Shown here: piece after piece, positions 34,391 to 46,019 of the stretch
Numbering within the stretch: the stretch's first letter is position 1
Layout: each line of letters opens with the position of its first letter
Program-made: the position numbers and the translations under genes
Assembly (NCBI RefSeq): GCF_030708075.1
Contig: NZ_CP117982.1
Coordinates: forward strand, 248,001-312,000
From: Candidatus Epulonipiscium viviparus
Lineage (GTDB): Bacteria > Bacillota > Clostridia > Lachnospirales > Cellulosilyticaceae
Direction of reading: 5' to 3'
Length of the DNA: 64,000 nucleotides
The notes under the pieces: model-generated
Seen by the model: the letters and a program-made list of their open reading frames with translations, nothing else
Databases searched by the model: none
What the model was told of the DNA's origin: nothing

Positions 34391-35512
34391 TAAAAAGCTT
34401 GCAAATACAGTATTCGATATATCTATTCCAAAATTTGTAAGATAAATATTTGTTTCATTTTCTATTAAAGCTTTTTCGTTTTTCCATTTATTTATTTCAT
34501 ATCCATAAATTTCTTCAATATTTTTACCATACCTATTTTTAAAATCTTTTTTACATATTCCTCTAATCATTCTTAGTCCCAAAAACATAAATTCTTCCAT
34601 ACTCATTTTGTTTGTTATAACATCTTCTTCTTTTATAATATCTGTGCCGTGATCTATTCCTTGTATATATTTTTTCAAATCATCTGTGTTTGTATATCTT
34701 ATATTATTTAAATATCCACTAGCACCCAACCCTACACCAATATATTCATCTAATGTCCAATAGAGAATATTGTGTTTACATTTATACCCATTTTTAGCCC
34801 AATTCGATATTTCATATTGAAAAAATCCATATGAACTTAATATTTCTTTTGCAGTAGCATACATTTGTCTATCTACATCTTCAGATGTAATTAAAAATAA
34901 TCCATTCTTGTAATCATTATAGAGCTTTGTATTTTTTTCTAAAATCAGCGCATATGCTGAAATATGTGTAATAGGATACTGACTGACCCTTGCAAGAGTG
35001 CATTTCCAATCATGCAAAGTTTGAGACGGCAATGCAAACATTAAATCTGTATTTATATTTGTAATCCCTATGCCTAATAAATCATTAATGGTATTTTCCC
35101 AATCTTCAAAAGTGTGAATTCTGCCTATTTTTTTTAACAAATTATTGCACGAACTCTGTAATCCTAAACTGACTCTATTTATACTCGTATTTTTAATTAT
35201 TTGCAAATGTGATTTAGTTAAAGTTCCCGGATTTACTTCTATTGTCCATTCTATATCTTTATCTAAAATAAAATTATCTTCAATTACTTCACAAATTTTA
35301 CTCAATAAATTTACCGATAAAGCAGTAGGAGTTCCACCACCTATAAAAATAGTATTGATTTTTCGTTTAACTTTCCTACTATATCTTTTTAATTCTTCAA
35401 CTAAAGCACTGACATATACATCTTCTAACGAATTATCTGCAATTGATAAAAAATCACAATAATAACATTTTGATTGACAAAATGGTATGTGAACGTATAA
35501 TCCTGTATTCAT
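34388..35512 (-). CDS. hemW: Radical SAM HemW-like protein
   Basis: A 374-residue radical SAM protein of the HemN/HemW group. The cluster motif C-x3-C-x2-C is in HIPFCQSKCYYCDF; the SAM-binding glycine segment IFIGGGTPTAL and the EVNPGT segment follow. HemW proteins are now seen as heme chaperones rather than coproporphyrinogen oxidases. The start is uncertain: the ATG at 35512 begins right at the conserved NTGLYVHIPFC, while in-frame ATGs at 35554 and 35530 would add up to 14 unusual residues; none has a strong ribosome site. Confidence 0.9.
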   Translation of the reverse strand: MNTGLYVHIPFCQSKCYYCDFLSIADNSLEDVYVSALVEELKRYSRKVKRKINTIFIGGGTPTALSVNLLSKICEVIEDNFILDKDIEWTIEVNPGTLTKSHLQIIKNTSINRVSLGLQSSCNNLLKKIGRIHTFEDWENTINDLLGIGITNINTDLMFALPSQTLHDWKCTLARVSQYPITHISAYALILEKNTKLYNDYKNGLFLITSEDVDRQMYATAKEILSSYGFFQYEISNWAKNGYKCKHNILYWTLDEYIGVGLGASGYLNNIRYTNTDDLKKYIQGIDHGTDIIKEEDVITNKMSMEEFMFLGLRMIRGICKKDFKNRYGKNIEEIYGYEINKWKNEKALIENETNIYLTNFGIDISNTVFASFL

Positions 35513-35576
35513 CGTCGCAACTCTTTTCATTTTCTTATTTATAAGTGTAGACATTTTTTTTTAATTATATGCAATT

Positions 35577-38500
35577 ATGTTTAAAAAAATTTTTTCATGG
35601 TCATACTACAAAAAAAAACAGAAATGGAATAAAACCGTGAATAAAAATTATTTAGGATTTGTATTTGAATTAGGATTTAACATGGGAATCGCATCATGCC
35701 TAGAAGAAAAAATGAAAAACGAAGTTAAAATTCATCTTAAGGATGAATCTTATATACGATCTGCAGTATATTCAACTTATACAAAAGACATCACTGATGT
35801 TAACGAACAAAATCTAATAAAGCAAAATATAGACTATCTGTTATTTAAAGGAATACTTTCTGGAAAAAATTTCTTTAAAGAATGGTTAAAAACCAAGGTT
35901 CATGATCGAGAATACAAATTGGAATATTTTCAAGCTAATTTTAAAAATGTATTTGGTCAATTCAATCAACAAGACCAAAAAGAGTATTTTATTAATTCTC
36001 TAGAAACTCAACTTCAAATAAAGTTAAATGTTACAGAACGAGAATCATTATTTTTTAAAGGACAAGTTTTACGTGCCGATACTATAATTTTAATTTCTGT
36101 CAGTCAAAAATACTATTTATGCGTAGTAGATAATGCCATTAGTGTCAGCCATATCCAAGATTATTCAAACTTAGAAAATATAAAAAAAATTTTTCAGCAT
36201 TCTATTTATTCACAAGTCAGCAAAAGTCAATTTAGTAATCTAGCAATAGATGGTGTAGATATTTCTGATATGAATATTTCTGAATTACTCAATAATTATA
36301 TGATTGGATTAGCATCAAAAGAGAAACCTTTATTAAAAATGATTCAAGCCGGTAGTTATGCCTATAATTTTATCAAATTATTATTTACTAAAACTACTAT
36401 ACAACATCTCACAAATATATGTATCGTTGGATATACAGATTCAGAAGTTTGTAGTTGTAATTTAACAGATAGTCAAATAGATATTTTAGAAACTTGTTTT
36501 AAACATTATTATTATTCAGATAAACAACATAAAACAACTACATTTGAAGATAAAAATAAAGACTTATTTAGTAGAGTTAGATCTAATTTCAAACAATTTT
36601 TCAAGTTGGACGAAAATACATTAAATAAACTTGTTAATTTTAAACCGGTATCGTTCACAGAAACATTTGATGATTTTCAAAATACAGCTGCAAAGTATAC
36701 ATTTGAAGAAGACACAGATACCCTGAGAAACATTCATGCAAAACAAATTTCAAAGTATATTGCAAATAAAGATGTTCAACTATTATTTTTAACTGGAAAT
36801 CCAGGAATTGGAAAAACTACTGCAATTGTAGAATATCTCAAAAAAGAAGAGGGATTTTTATTTTTATACTTAAGTCCTAGAACTCAAGTAAATAATGATA
36901 TATTAGAAAAGTTTTTAAATAATAATAAATTATACACTGACGATGCTGTATATTTAACAGCAAATAGTCAAGAAGAAAAAAATATTAATGGAGTAAATTT
37001 TTTAGCATCTAATCCTGAAAAATATATATCTGTTAAAAGTGATATTACTTTTTTACCTATTGATAATAAGAAAAAAATTTTATATTCGACGACGAAATTC
37101 AAGGAGCATAATGATACAATTTTTTCTAAAGCTGCAGAACATAATTTAGGTGTGTTATCCAAACTGACAAAAGCTATTAATTGTGTAATTTCCAATAACT
37201 TAAGCAATAAAATTATATCAACAGCTTGTATTCAATCCCTACGAAAATGTTCAAGCGGAAAATCAACAGCAACGCATATCAAAACTATATTCGATACATT
37301 TTATAACGAAAATACACGTCAAGTAAAAAATTTTGATAACTTTGCTATAAAATTTCAAAATGTAATTATAATGGTAGATGAAATAACAGGTGATGGTGCC
37401 GGAATAGCGTTCTTGGATAATTTAATTAAATTAGTTTATCGACAAATTTATGACGCTATACCGCACAATGAAAAACATAAAGTAAATTTCAAAATACTTG
37501 TAGCAGATGCTTCTATTACCAACATAAAAGTCATTGAACAACACTTTAGAAATAGTCTTGGTGATAATAGTAAAATATATTTCAACAAAAATAAACAATC
37601 AAACAAAGAATTAGAAATATTTAACTTTCAATTTAGAAATAAATATAATTCTATCTGTATTAACACTAATTCTTATCCTGCTAATAAGTTATCTATAGAA
37701 TACGATTTATTACTCCAGACTTGTTTTGTCCCAGATGTATCTACTATATCTACCAATATAAATAATAATAATCTCAATGATAAGATAAGTAATGAAGCAA
37801 TCGATATTATCGCTTCTAAAAGAGCCAAACAAGTTATTATATATATACAAAATTTAAATAGATTAGCACAAATTTCAGAGATAATGAATATTAAGTATTT
37901 AAAAAAATTTGGTACACAAATGATTAAAAATACAGACTATATTATTATTAATTCTATTTTATCTGATGCAGAAAAAGCCAATGTACTCAAATATAAAGAT
38001 CAAGTTAAATTTGTATTAATGACATCTTCAGCTAGTAGAGGTATCTCTTTTCCAAATACCACTCGAATACTAATAGATGTACCTAATTTTAATATTGAAC
38101 ACAATTTAATGGAAATTTTACAATTAATATATAGAGGCAGAGGTGGTAACCTTGATTTTACAACAAAATATTTAAAATTTTTTATCAACGATACGATTTT
38201 TTTCAATGATTCTTTGGATAGTACTAGGATTCAAAAATCTTTGATAGGATTATTTACCATGCTAATAATAATCAAAATCGCTATTTTAACACGAATTTAT
38301 GGCAGTACTAAATTTAAAAATCAAAATATTTCATTAATACCAACCGGTGAAAAAGCAATAGACTCATCTTCAACCAGTCTAATTGAAACATTAAGTTCTT
38401 TAATTATACAATTAAAACGAGCTTATCGCAGAGATCTAACCAATAAGAATCTTGAAAATATAATTCATCAATTAACAGAAACTTTTTCTTCTATTAGTAT

Positions 38501-39158
38501 CCATACTCAAGGAGAAATTTTTAATAATACTTCATTAAAGAAAATTCAAAATAATTTTCATACTGTATGGGATAATGGTATGGACAAATTATTAGATTTT
38601 AACCCTTTGATAGAACCTATTATTTTAGGAGATTTAATGATTTTTCCACTTAAATGTAGCATAGAGAGTTTTTTGCATTTTAACAATGAAATTATTCGAA
38701 AACAATTTATAGACAATAATTTACGTGAACAACTTCTAGAACAGATTCAATATAATGACAATATACCAAATACTATAAAAAAAGACTTAAACACAGCATT
38801 AGATACATTAATCCATGTGTATACAAGTAATATATCTAAAAAACTTCAAGATATTACTTGTAATGATTCAATGTTTATAGCTATGCCTATCATAGGTATT
38901 TTTACTTTTTCAGAATTTGAAGCTTTTACCGAAAATACACTAACAAATAACAGAAATACATTTAAACAATTATTGTATTCTTATTTAAGATCTCATTATA
39001 ATATAACTGGTGTATTACCTATATCCAGTAATTACGAGAATGTCCCTTATATACTTTTTAAAAGCAACAACTTACAAGCTATTCGCAACAAAATATATAA
39101 TGACAGATATATTTTCTGTTCAAGAGAATTAAATTTATTGAATTTACTTTTAATATAA
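35577..39158 (+). CDS. Unrecognised 1193-residue helicase-like P-loop protein
   Basis: I do not recognise this family. Visible motifs: Walker [10 protein letters not shown] (407-415); Walker B IIMVDEIT (Asp601-Glu602); a motif-V-like segment [13 protein letters not shown] (815-827); and a motif-VI-like QLIYRGRGG (849-857). That order and spacing fit a superfamily-2-type helicase or translocase with two RecA-like lobes (about 400-870). The first 390 residues contain RADTIILI (Asp168) then LCVVDNA (Asp185), which faintly recalls a PD-(D/E)xK nuclease core with the last lysine lost. The final 320 residues are helical. No membrane segments or signal peptide. No Shine-Dalgarno precedes the ATG; an alternative start is Met36 (35682) with AGGA upstream. 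It stands alone between hemW (divergent) and a chemoreceptor. Confidence 0.75.
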   Translation: MFKKIFSWSYYKKKQKWNKTVNKNYLGFVFELGFNMGIASCLEEKMKNEVKIHLKDESYIRSAVYSTYTKDITDVNEQNLIKQNIDYLLFKGILSGKNFFKEWLKTKVHDREYKLEYFQANFKNVFGQFNQQDQKEYFINSLETQLQIKLNVTERESLFFKGQVLRADTIILISVSQKYYLCVVDNAISVSHIQDYSNLENIKKIFQHSIYSQVSKSQFSNLAIDGVDISDMNISELLNNYMIGLASKEKPLLKMIQAGSYAYNFIKLLFTKTTIQHLTNICIVGYTDSEVCSCNLTDSQIDILETCFKHYYYSDKQHKTTTFEDKNKDLFSRVRSNFKQFFKLDENTLNKLVNFKPVSFTETFDDFQNTAAKYTFEEDTDTLRNIHAKQISKYIANKDVQLLFLTGNPGIGKTTAIVEYLKKEEGFLFLYLSPRTQVNNDILEKFLNNNKLYTDDAVYLTANSQEEKNINGVNFLASNPEKYISVKSDITFLPIDNKKKILYSTTKFKEHNDTIFSKAAEHNLGVLSKLTKAINCVISNNLSNKIISTACIQSLRKCSSGKSTATHIKTIFDTFYNENTRQVKNFDNFAIKFQNVIIMVDEITGDGAGIAFLDNLIKLVYRQIYDAIPHNEKHKVNFKILVADASITNIKVIEQHFRNSLGDNSKIYFNKNKQSNKELEIFNFQFRNKYNSICINTNSYPANKLSIEYDLLLQTCFVPDVSTISTNINNNNLNDKISNEAIDIIASKRAKQVIIYIQNLNRLAQISEIMNIKYLKKFGTQMIKNTDYIIINSILSDAEKANVLKYKDQVKFVLMTSSASRGISFPNTTRILIDVPNFNIEHNLMEILQLIYRGRGGNLDFTTKYLKFFINDTIFFNDSLDSTRIQKSLIGLFTMLIIIKIAILTRIYGSTKFKNQNISLIPTGEKAIDSSSTSLIETLSSLIIQLKRAYRRDLTNKNLENIIHQLTETFSSISIHTQGEIFNNTSLKKIQNNFHTVWDNGMDKLLDFNPLIEPIILGDLMIFPLKCSIESFLHFNNEIIRKQFIDNNLREQLLEQIQYNDNIPNTIKKDLNTALDTLIHVYTSNISKKLQDITCNDSMFIAMPIIGIFTFSEFEAFTENTLTNNRNTFKQLLYSYLRSHYNITGVLPISSNYENVPYILFKSNNLQAIRNKIYNDRYIFCSRELNLLNLLLI

Positions 39159-39267
39159 TGCACAACAATTCAACATAGCCAAAAAAATAATACTTTTCCA
39201 TTGTATTTTTTCCAAAATTAGTATAATATATATATGTATTAAAAAAATATTAATAAGGAGGAATACA

Positions 39268-41400
39268 ATGAATAAAAACAAGAAACTAGCCTTTACATTA
39301 GCAAAGCTAATTGGATTAGTACAAACTATTGTGTTAATTGTTCTAATTATAGTAGTCTCTGTTCAAGTTTCAAATTCAAGTTCGAGAGAAATTTCATCCA
39401 GATTTAATACTACAGCTGAACTTAATGCTACTAAAGTACAAAACATTCTAGATTCTGCATTTAATTTATTAAACGATTTACAACATTATATTATTCGTAC
39501 ATATGAAGACTATAACGAACCTCTTATGATTGAAGGAAAATCAAGTCCTAATAATAATTGGAGTTCTATATTAAACGAATATATTTCTGCTGAAAATTAC
39601 ACTGCTGAAAATTATTTTTTACACACCGCTTGGAGTGCTATTGAATATAATGAAAATTTGAGCGGATTTGGGCTTTACTTTGAACCATATGCATTTGATT
39701 CAACTCAGGAAATATATGCATTTGAAGTTTACGGTGAGCAGGCACACAATAATACTGCAATTATAATAGATGAATATTCAGATTATGCAAATAAGGATTT
39801 TTATATTATGTCTAAAAATACAGGGAAAACATATATTACTAATCCTAAATTAATAAATAATCAATTAGTTATTACGGTATCACTTCCTATTATGTATCAA
39901 AATCAATTTAAAGGTGCTTTAGCTGTTGATATTGATATTCAGGCTTTTTCAAAAACTAAAATTAATAGTTCAACTTATCAAACATTATTTTCTGCTGTCT
40001 GTGATAATAACTGGACTATAATTTATGATTCAATGACAAATGATAGCATAGGATTAAATGTACGTGATTACGTATCAGAGGAAGATGTAATAGAATGGAC
40101 AAATTTAGCTGCACAAAATCGTCCTTTTTCTCTTGTTACAGACTCTCTTAACGATATGGGGTATGAAGACAACGCATCTCAACAAAGATATTTATATCCT
40201 GTTCGTGCTGGAGATAATATTTGGTGGGCTCATGTCGAAATTGATCGAGATGAAATGCTCAGTTCTTCAACCAATCTTACTATCACAATTATTGTAATTT
40301 CATTTATATCATTGGTAATTTTAATAATGTTCATTATATATTTATTAACTCGATCACTTAAGCCTTTAACTTCACTTCTAGCAGCAGCAGATCAAATGTC
40401 TAATGGTAATTTAGACCTCAAACTAAATATACACACTAACGATGAAGTCGGTCAACTTGGAACTGCATTTATTAAAATGAGTAATATATTACAAACAATG
40501 ATTCAAGACATTCAATTTATACTTTCCGAAATGGCAAAAGGAGATTTTACGGTTACAAAGAAAACTAAAGCAAATTATATTGGTGCATTTGCTCCAATTA
40601 AATCTTCATTACTCGAAATAGGTGATGTGCTAAGCAATACCTTATCGAATATATCTTCTGCTGCTCTAGAGGTCAGTAATGGCGCTGAGGAAATTGCCAC
40701 TGGTGCAACAGAACTTGCTGACGGAACGGTCGAACAAAGTAAAATTATTCAACATTTTAGTACTTCTACCGAAAATATCGCAACCTTAATTAAAGATTCT
40801 GTAGTCAACGTACAAGAAACCGCTAAAATTTCTCAAGAAGCAAAATCTAAAGCTGATAAAGGCACTCAAATTATGGAAAACATGTTAATTTCTATGAATA
40901 CTATTAATCAATCTAGTCACACAATTTCTACTGTACTAAAAACTGTTGAAAGTATTGCTGGACAAACCAATCTTCTTGCATTAAATGCAGCAATAGAAGC
41001 AGCGCGCGCAGGAGAAGCTGGAAAAGGGTTTGCTGTTGTTGCAAGCGAAATTAGAGAATTAGCAAATCGTAGTAGTGAAACCGTAAAAGAAATTGATGAT
41101 ATAATTAAAGTGAGTATAAGCGATGTTTCTAAAGGACAAAAAATGGCTAATCAAACTTCTGAGAGTCTACATGATATTGTAGAAACTATTGCACAAACCA
41201 GTGCTCTTGCAGTTATTCTATTAGAAGCTGCTGCTCAACAACAAACTAGCATAGAAGAACTTTTAGCAGGAACCAAACAAATTGCTCATCTAATTCAATC
41301 AAGCTCTAGTACAGCTGAAGAAAGTGCCGCTGTAAGTGAAGAATTAGCTGCACAAGCTGAGCATTTAACCAGTATGATGCAATTTTTTAAAGTAGATTAA
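39268..41400 (+). CDS. Methyl-accepting chemotaxis protein with dCache-like sensor
   Basis: A 710-residue chemoreceptor. A membrane helix at about 12-35 is followed by a large extracellular Cache-type sensor (to about 335; [12 protein letters not shown] and [10 protein letters not shown] are typical), a second helix ([20 protein letters not shown]), a HAMP domain, and a cytoplasmic signalling rod with the hairpin tip [20 protein letters not shown] and [13 protein letters not shown] near residues 565-600. Ligand unknown. A GGAGG precedes the ATG. With the flagellin-like genes it suggests a motile cell. Confidence 0.94.
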   Translation: MNKNKKLAFTLAKLIGLVQTIVLIVLIIVVSVQVSNSSSREISSRFNTTAELNATKVQNILDSAFNLLNDLQHYIIRTYEDYNEPLMIEGKSSPNNNWSSILNEYISAENYTAENYFLHTAWSAIEYNENLSGFGLYFEPYAFDSTQEIYAFEVYGEQAHNNTAIIIDEYSDYANKDFYIMSKNTGKTYITNPKLINNQLVITVSLPIMYQNQFKGALAVDIDIQAFSKTKINSSTYQTLFSAVCDNNWTIIYDSMTNDSIGLNVRDYVSEEDVIEWTNLAAQNRPFSLVTDSLNDMGYEDNASQQRYLYPVRAGDNIWWAHVEIDRDEMLSSSTNLTITIIVISFISLVILIMFIIYLLTRSLKPLTSLLAAADQMSNGNLDLKLNIHTNDEVGQLGTAFIKMSNILQTMIQDIQFILSEMAKGDFTVTKKTKANYIGAFAPIKSSLLEIGDVLSNTLSNISSAALEVSNGAEEIATGATELADGTVEQSKIIQHFSTSTENIATLIKDSVVNVQETAKISQEAKSKADKGTQIMENMLISMNTINQSSHTISTVLKTVESIAGQTNLLALNAAIEAARAGEAGKGFAVVASEIRELANRSSETVKEIDDIIKVSISDVSKGQKMANQTSESLHDIVETIAQTSALAVILLEAAAQQQTSIEELLAGTKQIAHLIQSSSSTAEESAAVSEELAAQAEHLTSMMQFFKVD

Positions 41401-41485
41401 TATAACGCAGCCTTAATTTATTCATCCTCATTTACAGTAACTATGGCATATATAAAAAATAATTAGTAGTTTTTCCTAAAAATAG

Positions 41486-41514
41486 TTGTATATTTTCAGT
41501 ACTTGTATTAAAAT
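41486..41514 (+). promoter_or_regulatory. Possible promoter of the xyl operon
   Basis: TTGTAT (41486-41491) and TAAAAT (41509-41514) are 17 bases apart, 46 bases before xylA. No XylR-type gene or clear operator is visible in the gap 41401-41559. Confidence 0.4.
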
Positions 41515-41559
41515 AAAAATACCTTTATGGTAAATTTTATAATTAATGGAGGCAATAAA

Positions 41560-42876
41560 ATGGTTAATGGACTTACCAATATACCACCAGTCAAATTTGA
41601 AGGACGAGATAGTAAAAAAGCTCTAAGCTTCAAATATTATAATCCTGACGAAATGATTCAAGGCAAAAAAATGAAAGATTATCTTAAATTTGCAATGAGT
41701 TACTGGCACACTTTGTGCGGAGATGGTACAGATCCTTTTGGATCCAGTACAATTGATAGAGATTATAGCGGTCAAACCCCGATGGAAAAAGCAAAAACAA
41801 AGGCCGATGTTGCCTTTGCTCTTATGCAAATTCTTGGCATAGAATATTTTTGCTTTCACGACTTGGATATTGCACCTACTGGAAACAGTCTGAAAGAATT
41901 GAAAAATAATTTAATAGAAATAACAGACTATATCAAAGGATTAATGGATAAAACCGGTATCAAGTTACTCTGGGGTACTGCTAATTGTTTTAGTCATCCT
42001 CGTTATATGAATGGTGCAGGGACTTCACCACAAGCTGATATTTTTGCATGTGCTGCAGCACAAATAAAAAATGCTATAGATGCAACGATCAAACTCGGTG
42101 GAACAGGATATGTATTTTGGGGTGGTCGTGAGGGATATGAAACTTTACTAAATACTAATATGGAAATTGAACTTGACAATATGGCAAAGCTAATGCACAT
42201 GGCCGTTGATTATGCTCGTTCCAAAGGATTTACAGGAGATTTCTATATTGAACCAAAACCAAAAGAACCTACAAAGCATCAATATGATTTCGATGTTGCA
42301 ACCGTTGTTGGATTTTTAAGAAAATATGGTTTAGATAAAGATTTTAAAATGAATATTGAAGCAAACCATGCAACTCTTGCAGGGCATACATTCCAACATG
42401 AGCTTAATGTTGCTAGAGTAAATAATGTATTTGGTTCCATTGATGCCAATCAAGGCGATCTTCTGCTTGGCTGGGATACTGATCAATTCCCTACAAACGT
42501 TTATGACACAACACTTTGTATGTTAGAAGTTATTAAAGCAGGCGGATTTACAAATGGTGGATTAAACTTTGATGCAAAAGTTAGGCGAGCATCATATACT
42601 ATGGAAGATATCATTTTAGCTTATATTTCAGGTATGGACACATTTGCACTCGGTCTAAAAATTGCCAATAAGATTATAGAAGATGGTAGAATTGATGAAT
42701 TTGTATCCAGAAGATACGCAAGTTATAAAACTGGAATTGGGGCCGACATTATTGCTGGTAGAACAAATCTTGAAGAACTTGAAAAATATGCACTTGAATT
42801 GCCTCCTGTTGAACCTCATCCTGGTAAACAAGAATATCTTGAAGCAGTGTTCAATAATGTAATGTTTACGGTTTAA
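41560..42876 (+). CDS. xylA: Xylose isomerase
   Basis: A 438-residue class II xylose isomerase that converts D-xylose to D-xylulose with two divalent metals. Landmarks: catalytic His in [22 protein letters not shown], the metal-binding Glu and Lys in [31 protein letters not shown], and the metal-binding [19 protein letters not shown]. The ATG at 41560 has GGAGG seven bases upstream and gives the family length; an in-frame ATG 11 codons earlier lacks a site. First gene of xylA-GH43-xylB. Confidence 0.97.
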   Translation: MVNGLTNIPPVKFEGRDSKKALSFKYYNPDEMIQGKKMKDYLKFAMSYWHTLCGDGTDPFGSSTIDRDYSGQTPMEKAKTKADVAFALMQILGIEYFCFHDLDIAPTGNSLKELKNNLIEITDYIKGLMDKTGIKLLWGTANCFSHPRYMNGAGTSPQADIFACAAAQIKNAIDATIKLGGTGYVFWGGREGYETLLNTNMEIELDNMAKLMHMAVDYARSKGFTGDFYIEPKPKEPTKHQYDFDVATVVGFLRKYGLDKDFKMNIEANHATLAGHTFQHELNVARVNNVFGSIDANQGDLLLGWDTDQFPTNVYDTTLCMLEVIKAGGFTNGGLNFDAKVRRASYTMEDIILAYISGMDTFALGLKIANKIIEDGRIDEFVSRRYASYKTGIGADIIAGRTNLEELEKYALELPPVEPHPGKQEYLEAVFNNVMFTV

Positions 42877-42885
42877 TAAATACTA

Positions 42886-42913
42886 TCAAGGTTCAAGTCT
42901 TCTTGCACCTTGA
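42886..42913 (+). promoter_or_regulatory. Intergenic mRNA hairpin between xylA and the GH43 gene
   Basis: TCAAGGTTCAAG pairs with CTTGCACCTTGA with one mismatch around the loop TCTT. No T run follows, so it is more likely a processing or stabilising hairpin that lets xylA be made in excess than a terminator. Confidence 0.55.
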
Positions 42914-42940
42914 ATATCAATTCTTTTGGAGGAGTTTTCT

Positions 42941-44419
42941 ATGAACCCAATATTATCTGGATTTTATCCAGATCCATCTATATGCAGAGCAAACGACACA
43001 TTTTATATGGTAACTAGTACCTTTGAATATTTTCCTAGTGTCCCAATATTTAAAAGTAAAAACTTAATCAATTGGGAACAAATTGGTCACTGCATATCAA
43101 ATGAAAATTATGTAAAACTTACTAATTCTAAAATTAGTGGTGGAATTTTTGCTCCTACCATTCGATATCACAATGAAATATTTTATATGATAACAACTGA
43201 TGTTTCTGGAATTGGTAACTTTTTTGTAACTGCGACAAATCCTGCAGGACCTTGGAGTGAACCTATTCGAGTAGATTTTAAAGGCATTGATCCTAGCTTA
43301 TATTTTGAAGGTGAAGATGTTTATTGTAATACAACCGGAATAGACAAAAATGGTAATCGCGGAATTCAGATGGCTAAAATTGATATCAAAACAGGACAAT
43401 GTCTTGAAGAAAAACATTTTTTATGGACAGGTACTGGCGGAATATATCCAGAAGGAGCTCATATTTATAAACATGGCAACAAATATTACCTGCTTGTTGC
43501 TGAAGGCGGAACATCAATGGGGCATATGGAAACCATTGCTTATGCAGATAATATATATGGTCCTTACGAATCCAATCCTGCAAATCCAATCTTAACTCAT
43601 AGAAATGTAGAAAGTAATATTCAAGGTACTGGTCATATGGATATAGTTGAAGCTGCTGATGGAAAGTTTTTTGCAGTATTTTTAGCCTTTAGATTAACAG
43701 AAAGCTATTTTCATCATCTTGGACGAGAAACATTTGTTGCACCTGTTACATGGAAAAAAAATGAATTTCCTATAATTAATGATAACAAACCTATTACTAC
43801 CGAAATTGATATATCTCAATTTCCAGCAATACCAACTATTGTAAACAAAAGCTTCATAGATACTTTTTCAACTTCTCAATTAGACTTTAAATATAATTTT
43901 TTGCGTAAACCTTCATCTGTAAAGTATGAAATCAACAACGGTTTAATATTATATGGTAATAATATTTCAATAAACGAAATTAGTACTCCAGCATTTATCG
44001 GATTTAGACAAACTGAATTTAATGTAGAAATATTTTTTCACATAAAAGCCGAAATGCAGCTTGATGATTTTTGTGGTGTTACAGTATTTTATAATAGCAC
44101 ACGACACTTTGATTTATGCATAAGTAAGAAGTCTATTTGGCTAAAAAAAGTATTTGATGATATTAAAGAAGTTTCCTTTGAAACAAATACAACTGAAACA
44201 AATATAGTTTTATATATAAAAGCAGATGAATTTAAATATTATTTTGGATTTGGAGATACTGAACAAACCGCTGCTAATAACATTGTGGCAACAGGACTCA
44301 CAAGACATGTTTCAACTGAAGTAGCTAAGATTACCTACACTGGAGTATATCTTGGAATGTTTGTTGAAGGCAGTTTAGAAAGTAAAATGACTGTTACAAA
44401 AATTAAATATAATGCATAG
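42941..44419 (+). CDS. Glycoside hydrolase family 43 (beta-xylosidase / arabinofuranosidase)
   Basis: A 492-residue GH43 enzyme. The five-blade propeller shows the catalytic base in SGFYPDPSICRANDTFYM, the pKa-modulating Asp in GIDPSLYF, and the acid Glu in YPEGAHIYK. The C-terminal 180 residues form the beta-sandwich accessory domain of GH43 xylosidases. No signal peptide, so it cleaves imported xylo-oligosaccharides to xylose (or arabinose side chains) for xylA. The ATG at 42941 has GGAGGAG upstream; the in-frame ATG five codons earlier overlaps it. The stop is nine bases from xylB. Confidence 0.93.
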   Translation: MNPILSGFYPDPSICRANDTFYMVTSTFEYFPSVPIFKSKNLINWEQIGHCISNENYVKLTNSKISGGIFAPTIRYHNEIFYMITTDVSGIGNFFVTATNPAGPWSEPIRVDFKGIDPSLYFEGEDVYCNTTGIDKNGNRGIQMAKIDIKTGQCLEEKHFLWTGTGGIYPEGAHIYKHGNKYYLLVAEGGTSMGHMETIAYADNIYGPYESNPANPILTHRNVESNIQGTGHMDIVEAADGKFFAVFLAFRLTESYFHHLGRETFVAPVTWKKNEFPIINDNKPITTEIDISQFPAIPTIVNKSFIDTFSTSQLDFKYNFLRKPSSVKYEINNGLILYGNNISINEISTPAFIGFRQTEFNVEIFFHIKAEMQLDDFCGVTVFYNSTRHFDLCISKKSIWLKKVFDDIKEVSFETNTTETNIVLYIKADEFKYYFGFGDTEQTAANNIVATGLTRHVSTEVAKITYTGVYLGMFVEGSLESKMTVTKIKYNA

Positions 44420-44428
44420 GAGCGAGAT

Positions 44429-45952
44429 ATGGAATATATTTTAGGCGTTGATCTTGGAACAAGCGGAACTAAAACAGTTTTATTTAATAAGGCGGGTATT
44501 AAAATTGCATCTAGCACTGTAGAATATGAATTATTTACACCTAAAAATGGCTGGGCAGAACAGAATCCTGATGATTGGTTAAGTGCAACTATTACTACTA
44601 TTAGAGATGTTATAACAAAATCTGGTGTTGCAGCAACTGATATCAAAGGATTGGGAATTTCTGGTCAAATGCATGGACTTGTAATGGTTGATAAAAATGG
44701 TACTGTTATTAGAAATGCCATTCTATGGTGTGATGGTAGAACTGGCAAAGAATGTGCAGAAATAACTACAAAAATCGGAAAAGAACGATTAATTGAAATC
44801 TCTGCTAATCCAGCTCTTACAGGTTTCACTGCTGGCAAGGTTGTATGGGTTCAAAAACATGAACCTGACAACTATGCTAAGTGTCATAAAATGATGCTTC
44901 CAAAAGATTATATTCGGTTTAAACTTACTGGAAATTATGGAGCTGAAGTTTCTGATGCTTCTGGGACTAATTTATTTGATATTAATACTAAGCAGTGGTC
45001 CAAAGAAATTTTAGATAATTTAGATATTGATATAAATTTATTACCAGAAGTGAAAGATTCTGTAGATATTGCGGGTAATATTACAAAAGAAATTGCAAAG
45101 CAAACTGGACTTAGTACAAACACCATTGTATGTTATGGAGCAGCAGATAATGCCGCCGCTGCAATAGGAACGGGCGTTGTATCTACAGGCAAAGCTTTTA
45201 CTACAATAGGAACTAGTGGTGTAATTTTTGTTCATTCAGACAAACCTTTGATTGACAAAAAAGGTAGAATTCATACTTTCTGTTCTGCAGTTCCTAATAA
45301 ATATACTCTAATGAGCTGTACATTATCTGCTGGAATGTCATTAAAATGGTTTAGAGACAATTTATGTAGTGATGAAATCAATGTTGCTAAGAATCTTGAA
45401 AAAGATAGTTATGAACTAATTAATGAAGGGGTTGCTAACATTCCGATCGGTTCTGATAAATTGATATTTTTACCTTACTTGATGGGAGAACGTTCACCTA
45501 TTCTTGACGAAAAAGCTAGAGGTGTATTTTTTGGATTAAATACCATTCACACTAAATATCATATGTTACGAGCGCTTATGGAAGGTGTTATGTTTTCTCA
45601 ATGGCAATGTCTAAATGTAATGAGGGAACTAGGAGTTAAAACTAATCTTATGTATGCTTGTGGTGGGGGTGCAAAAAGTCCAATTTGGCGCACAATGATG
45701 GCTGATATGTATAATATAGATGTTACCACAGTTAAAAACGAGGAGGGACCAGCGTTGGGTGTTGCAATTCTTGCCGCAGTTGCTTGTAACATGTATGAAA
45801 ATATAGAAATTGCTTGTGATACTATGGTGAAAATTAAAGAAAAGATTTCTCCTATTACTAATAATCATTTAGATTATATAAAATATTATGAAATTTATAC
45901 ACACCTATATCCAGCGCTGATAGCAAGTTTTGCCAAATTAAATGATATATAA
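44429..45952 (+). CDS. xylB: Xylulokinase
   Basis: A 507-residue FGGY-family kinase that phosphorylates D-xylulose to xylulose 5-phosphate. ATP-binding phosphate-1 motif LGVDLGTSGTKTVLF, substrate segment GISGQMHGLVM, catalytic Asp in ILWCDGRT, and late FGGY motifs GGGAKSPIWRTMMAD and VKNEEGPALGVAILAA. AGGAGCG precedes the ATG. Last gene of the xylose operon. Confidence 0.96.
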   Translation: MEYILGVDLGTSGTKTVLFNKAGIKIASSTVEYELFTPKNGWAEQNPDDWLSATITTIRDVITKSGVAATDIKGLGISGQMHGLVMVDKNGTVIRNAILWCDGRTGKECAEITTKIGKERLIEISANPALTGFTAGKVVWVQKHEPDNYAKCHKMMLPKDYIRFKLTGNYGAEVSDASGTNLFDINTKQWSKEILDNLDIDINLLPEVKDSVDIAGNITKEIAKQTGLSTNTIVCYGAADNAAAAIGTGVVSTGKAFTTIGTSGVIFVHSDKPLIDKKGRIHTFCSAVPNKYTLMSCTLSAGMSLKWFRDNLCSDEINVAKNLEKDSYELINEGVANIPIGSDKLIFLPYLMGERSPILDEKARGVFFGLNTIHTKYHMLRALMEGVMFSQWQCLNVMRELGVKTNLMYACGGGAKSPIWRTMMADMYNIDVTTVKNEEGPALGVAILAAVACNMYENIEIACDTMVKIKEKISPITNNHLDYIKYYEIYTHLYPALIASFAKLNDI

Positions 45953-45976
45953 AAATTTATTTTAATTTTGTACACA

Positions 45977-46013
45977 ACTTTAAGGCAGATGATAGTTGTA
46001 CTTGCCTTAAAGT
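45977..46013. terminator. Hairpin between convergent genes xylB and the papain-like gene
   Basis: ACTTTAAGGCA and TGCCTTAAAGT are a perfect 11-base inverted repeat around a 15-base loop. A T-rich stretch is weak on both sides, but the place between two converging genes fits a bidirectional terminator. Confidence 0.6.
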
Positions 46014-46019
46014 CTATAA

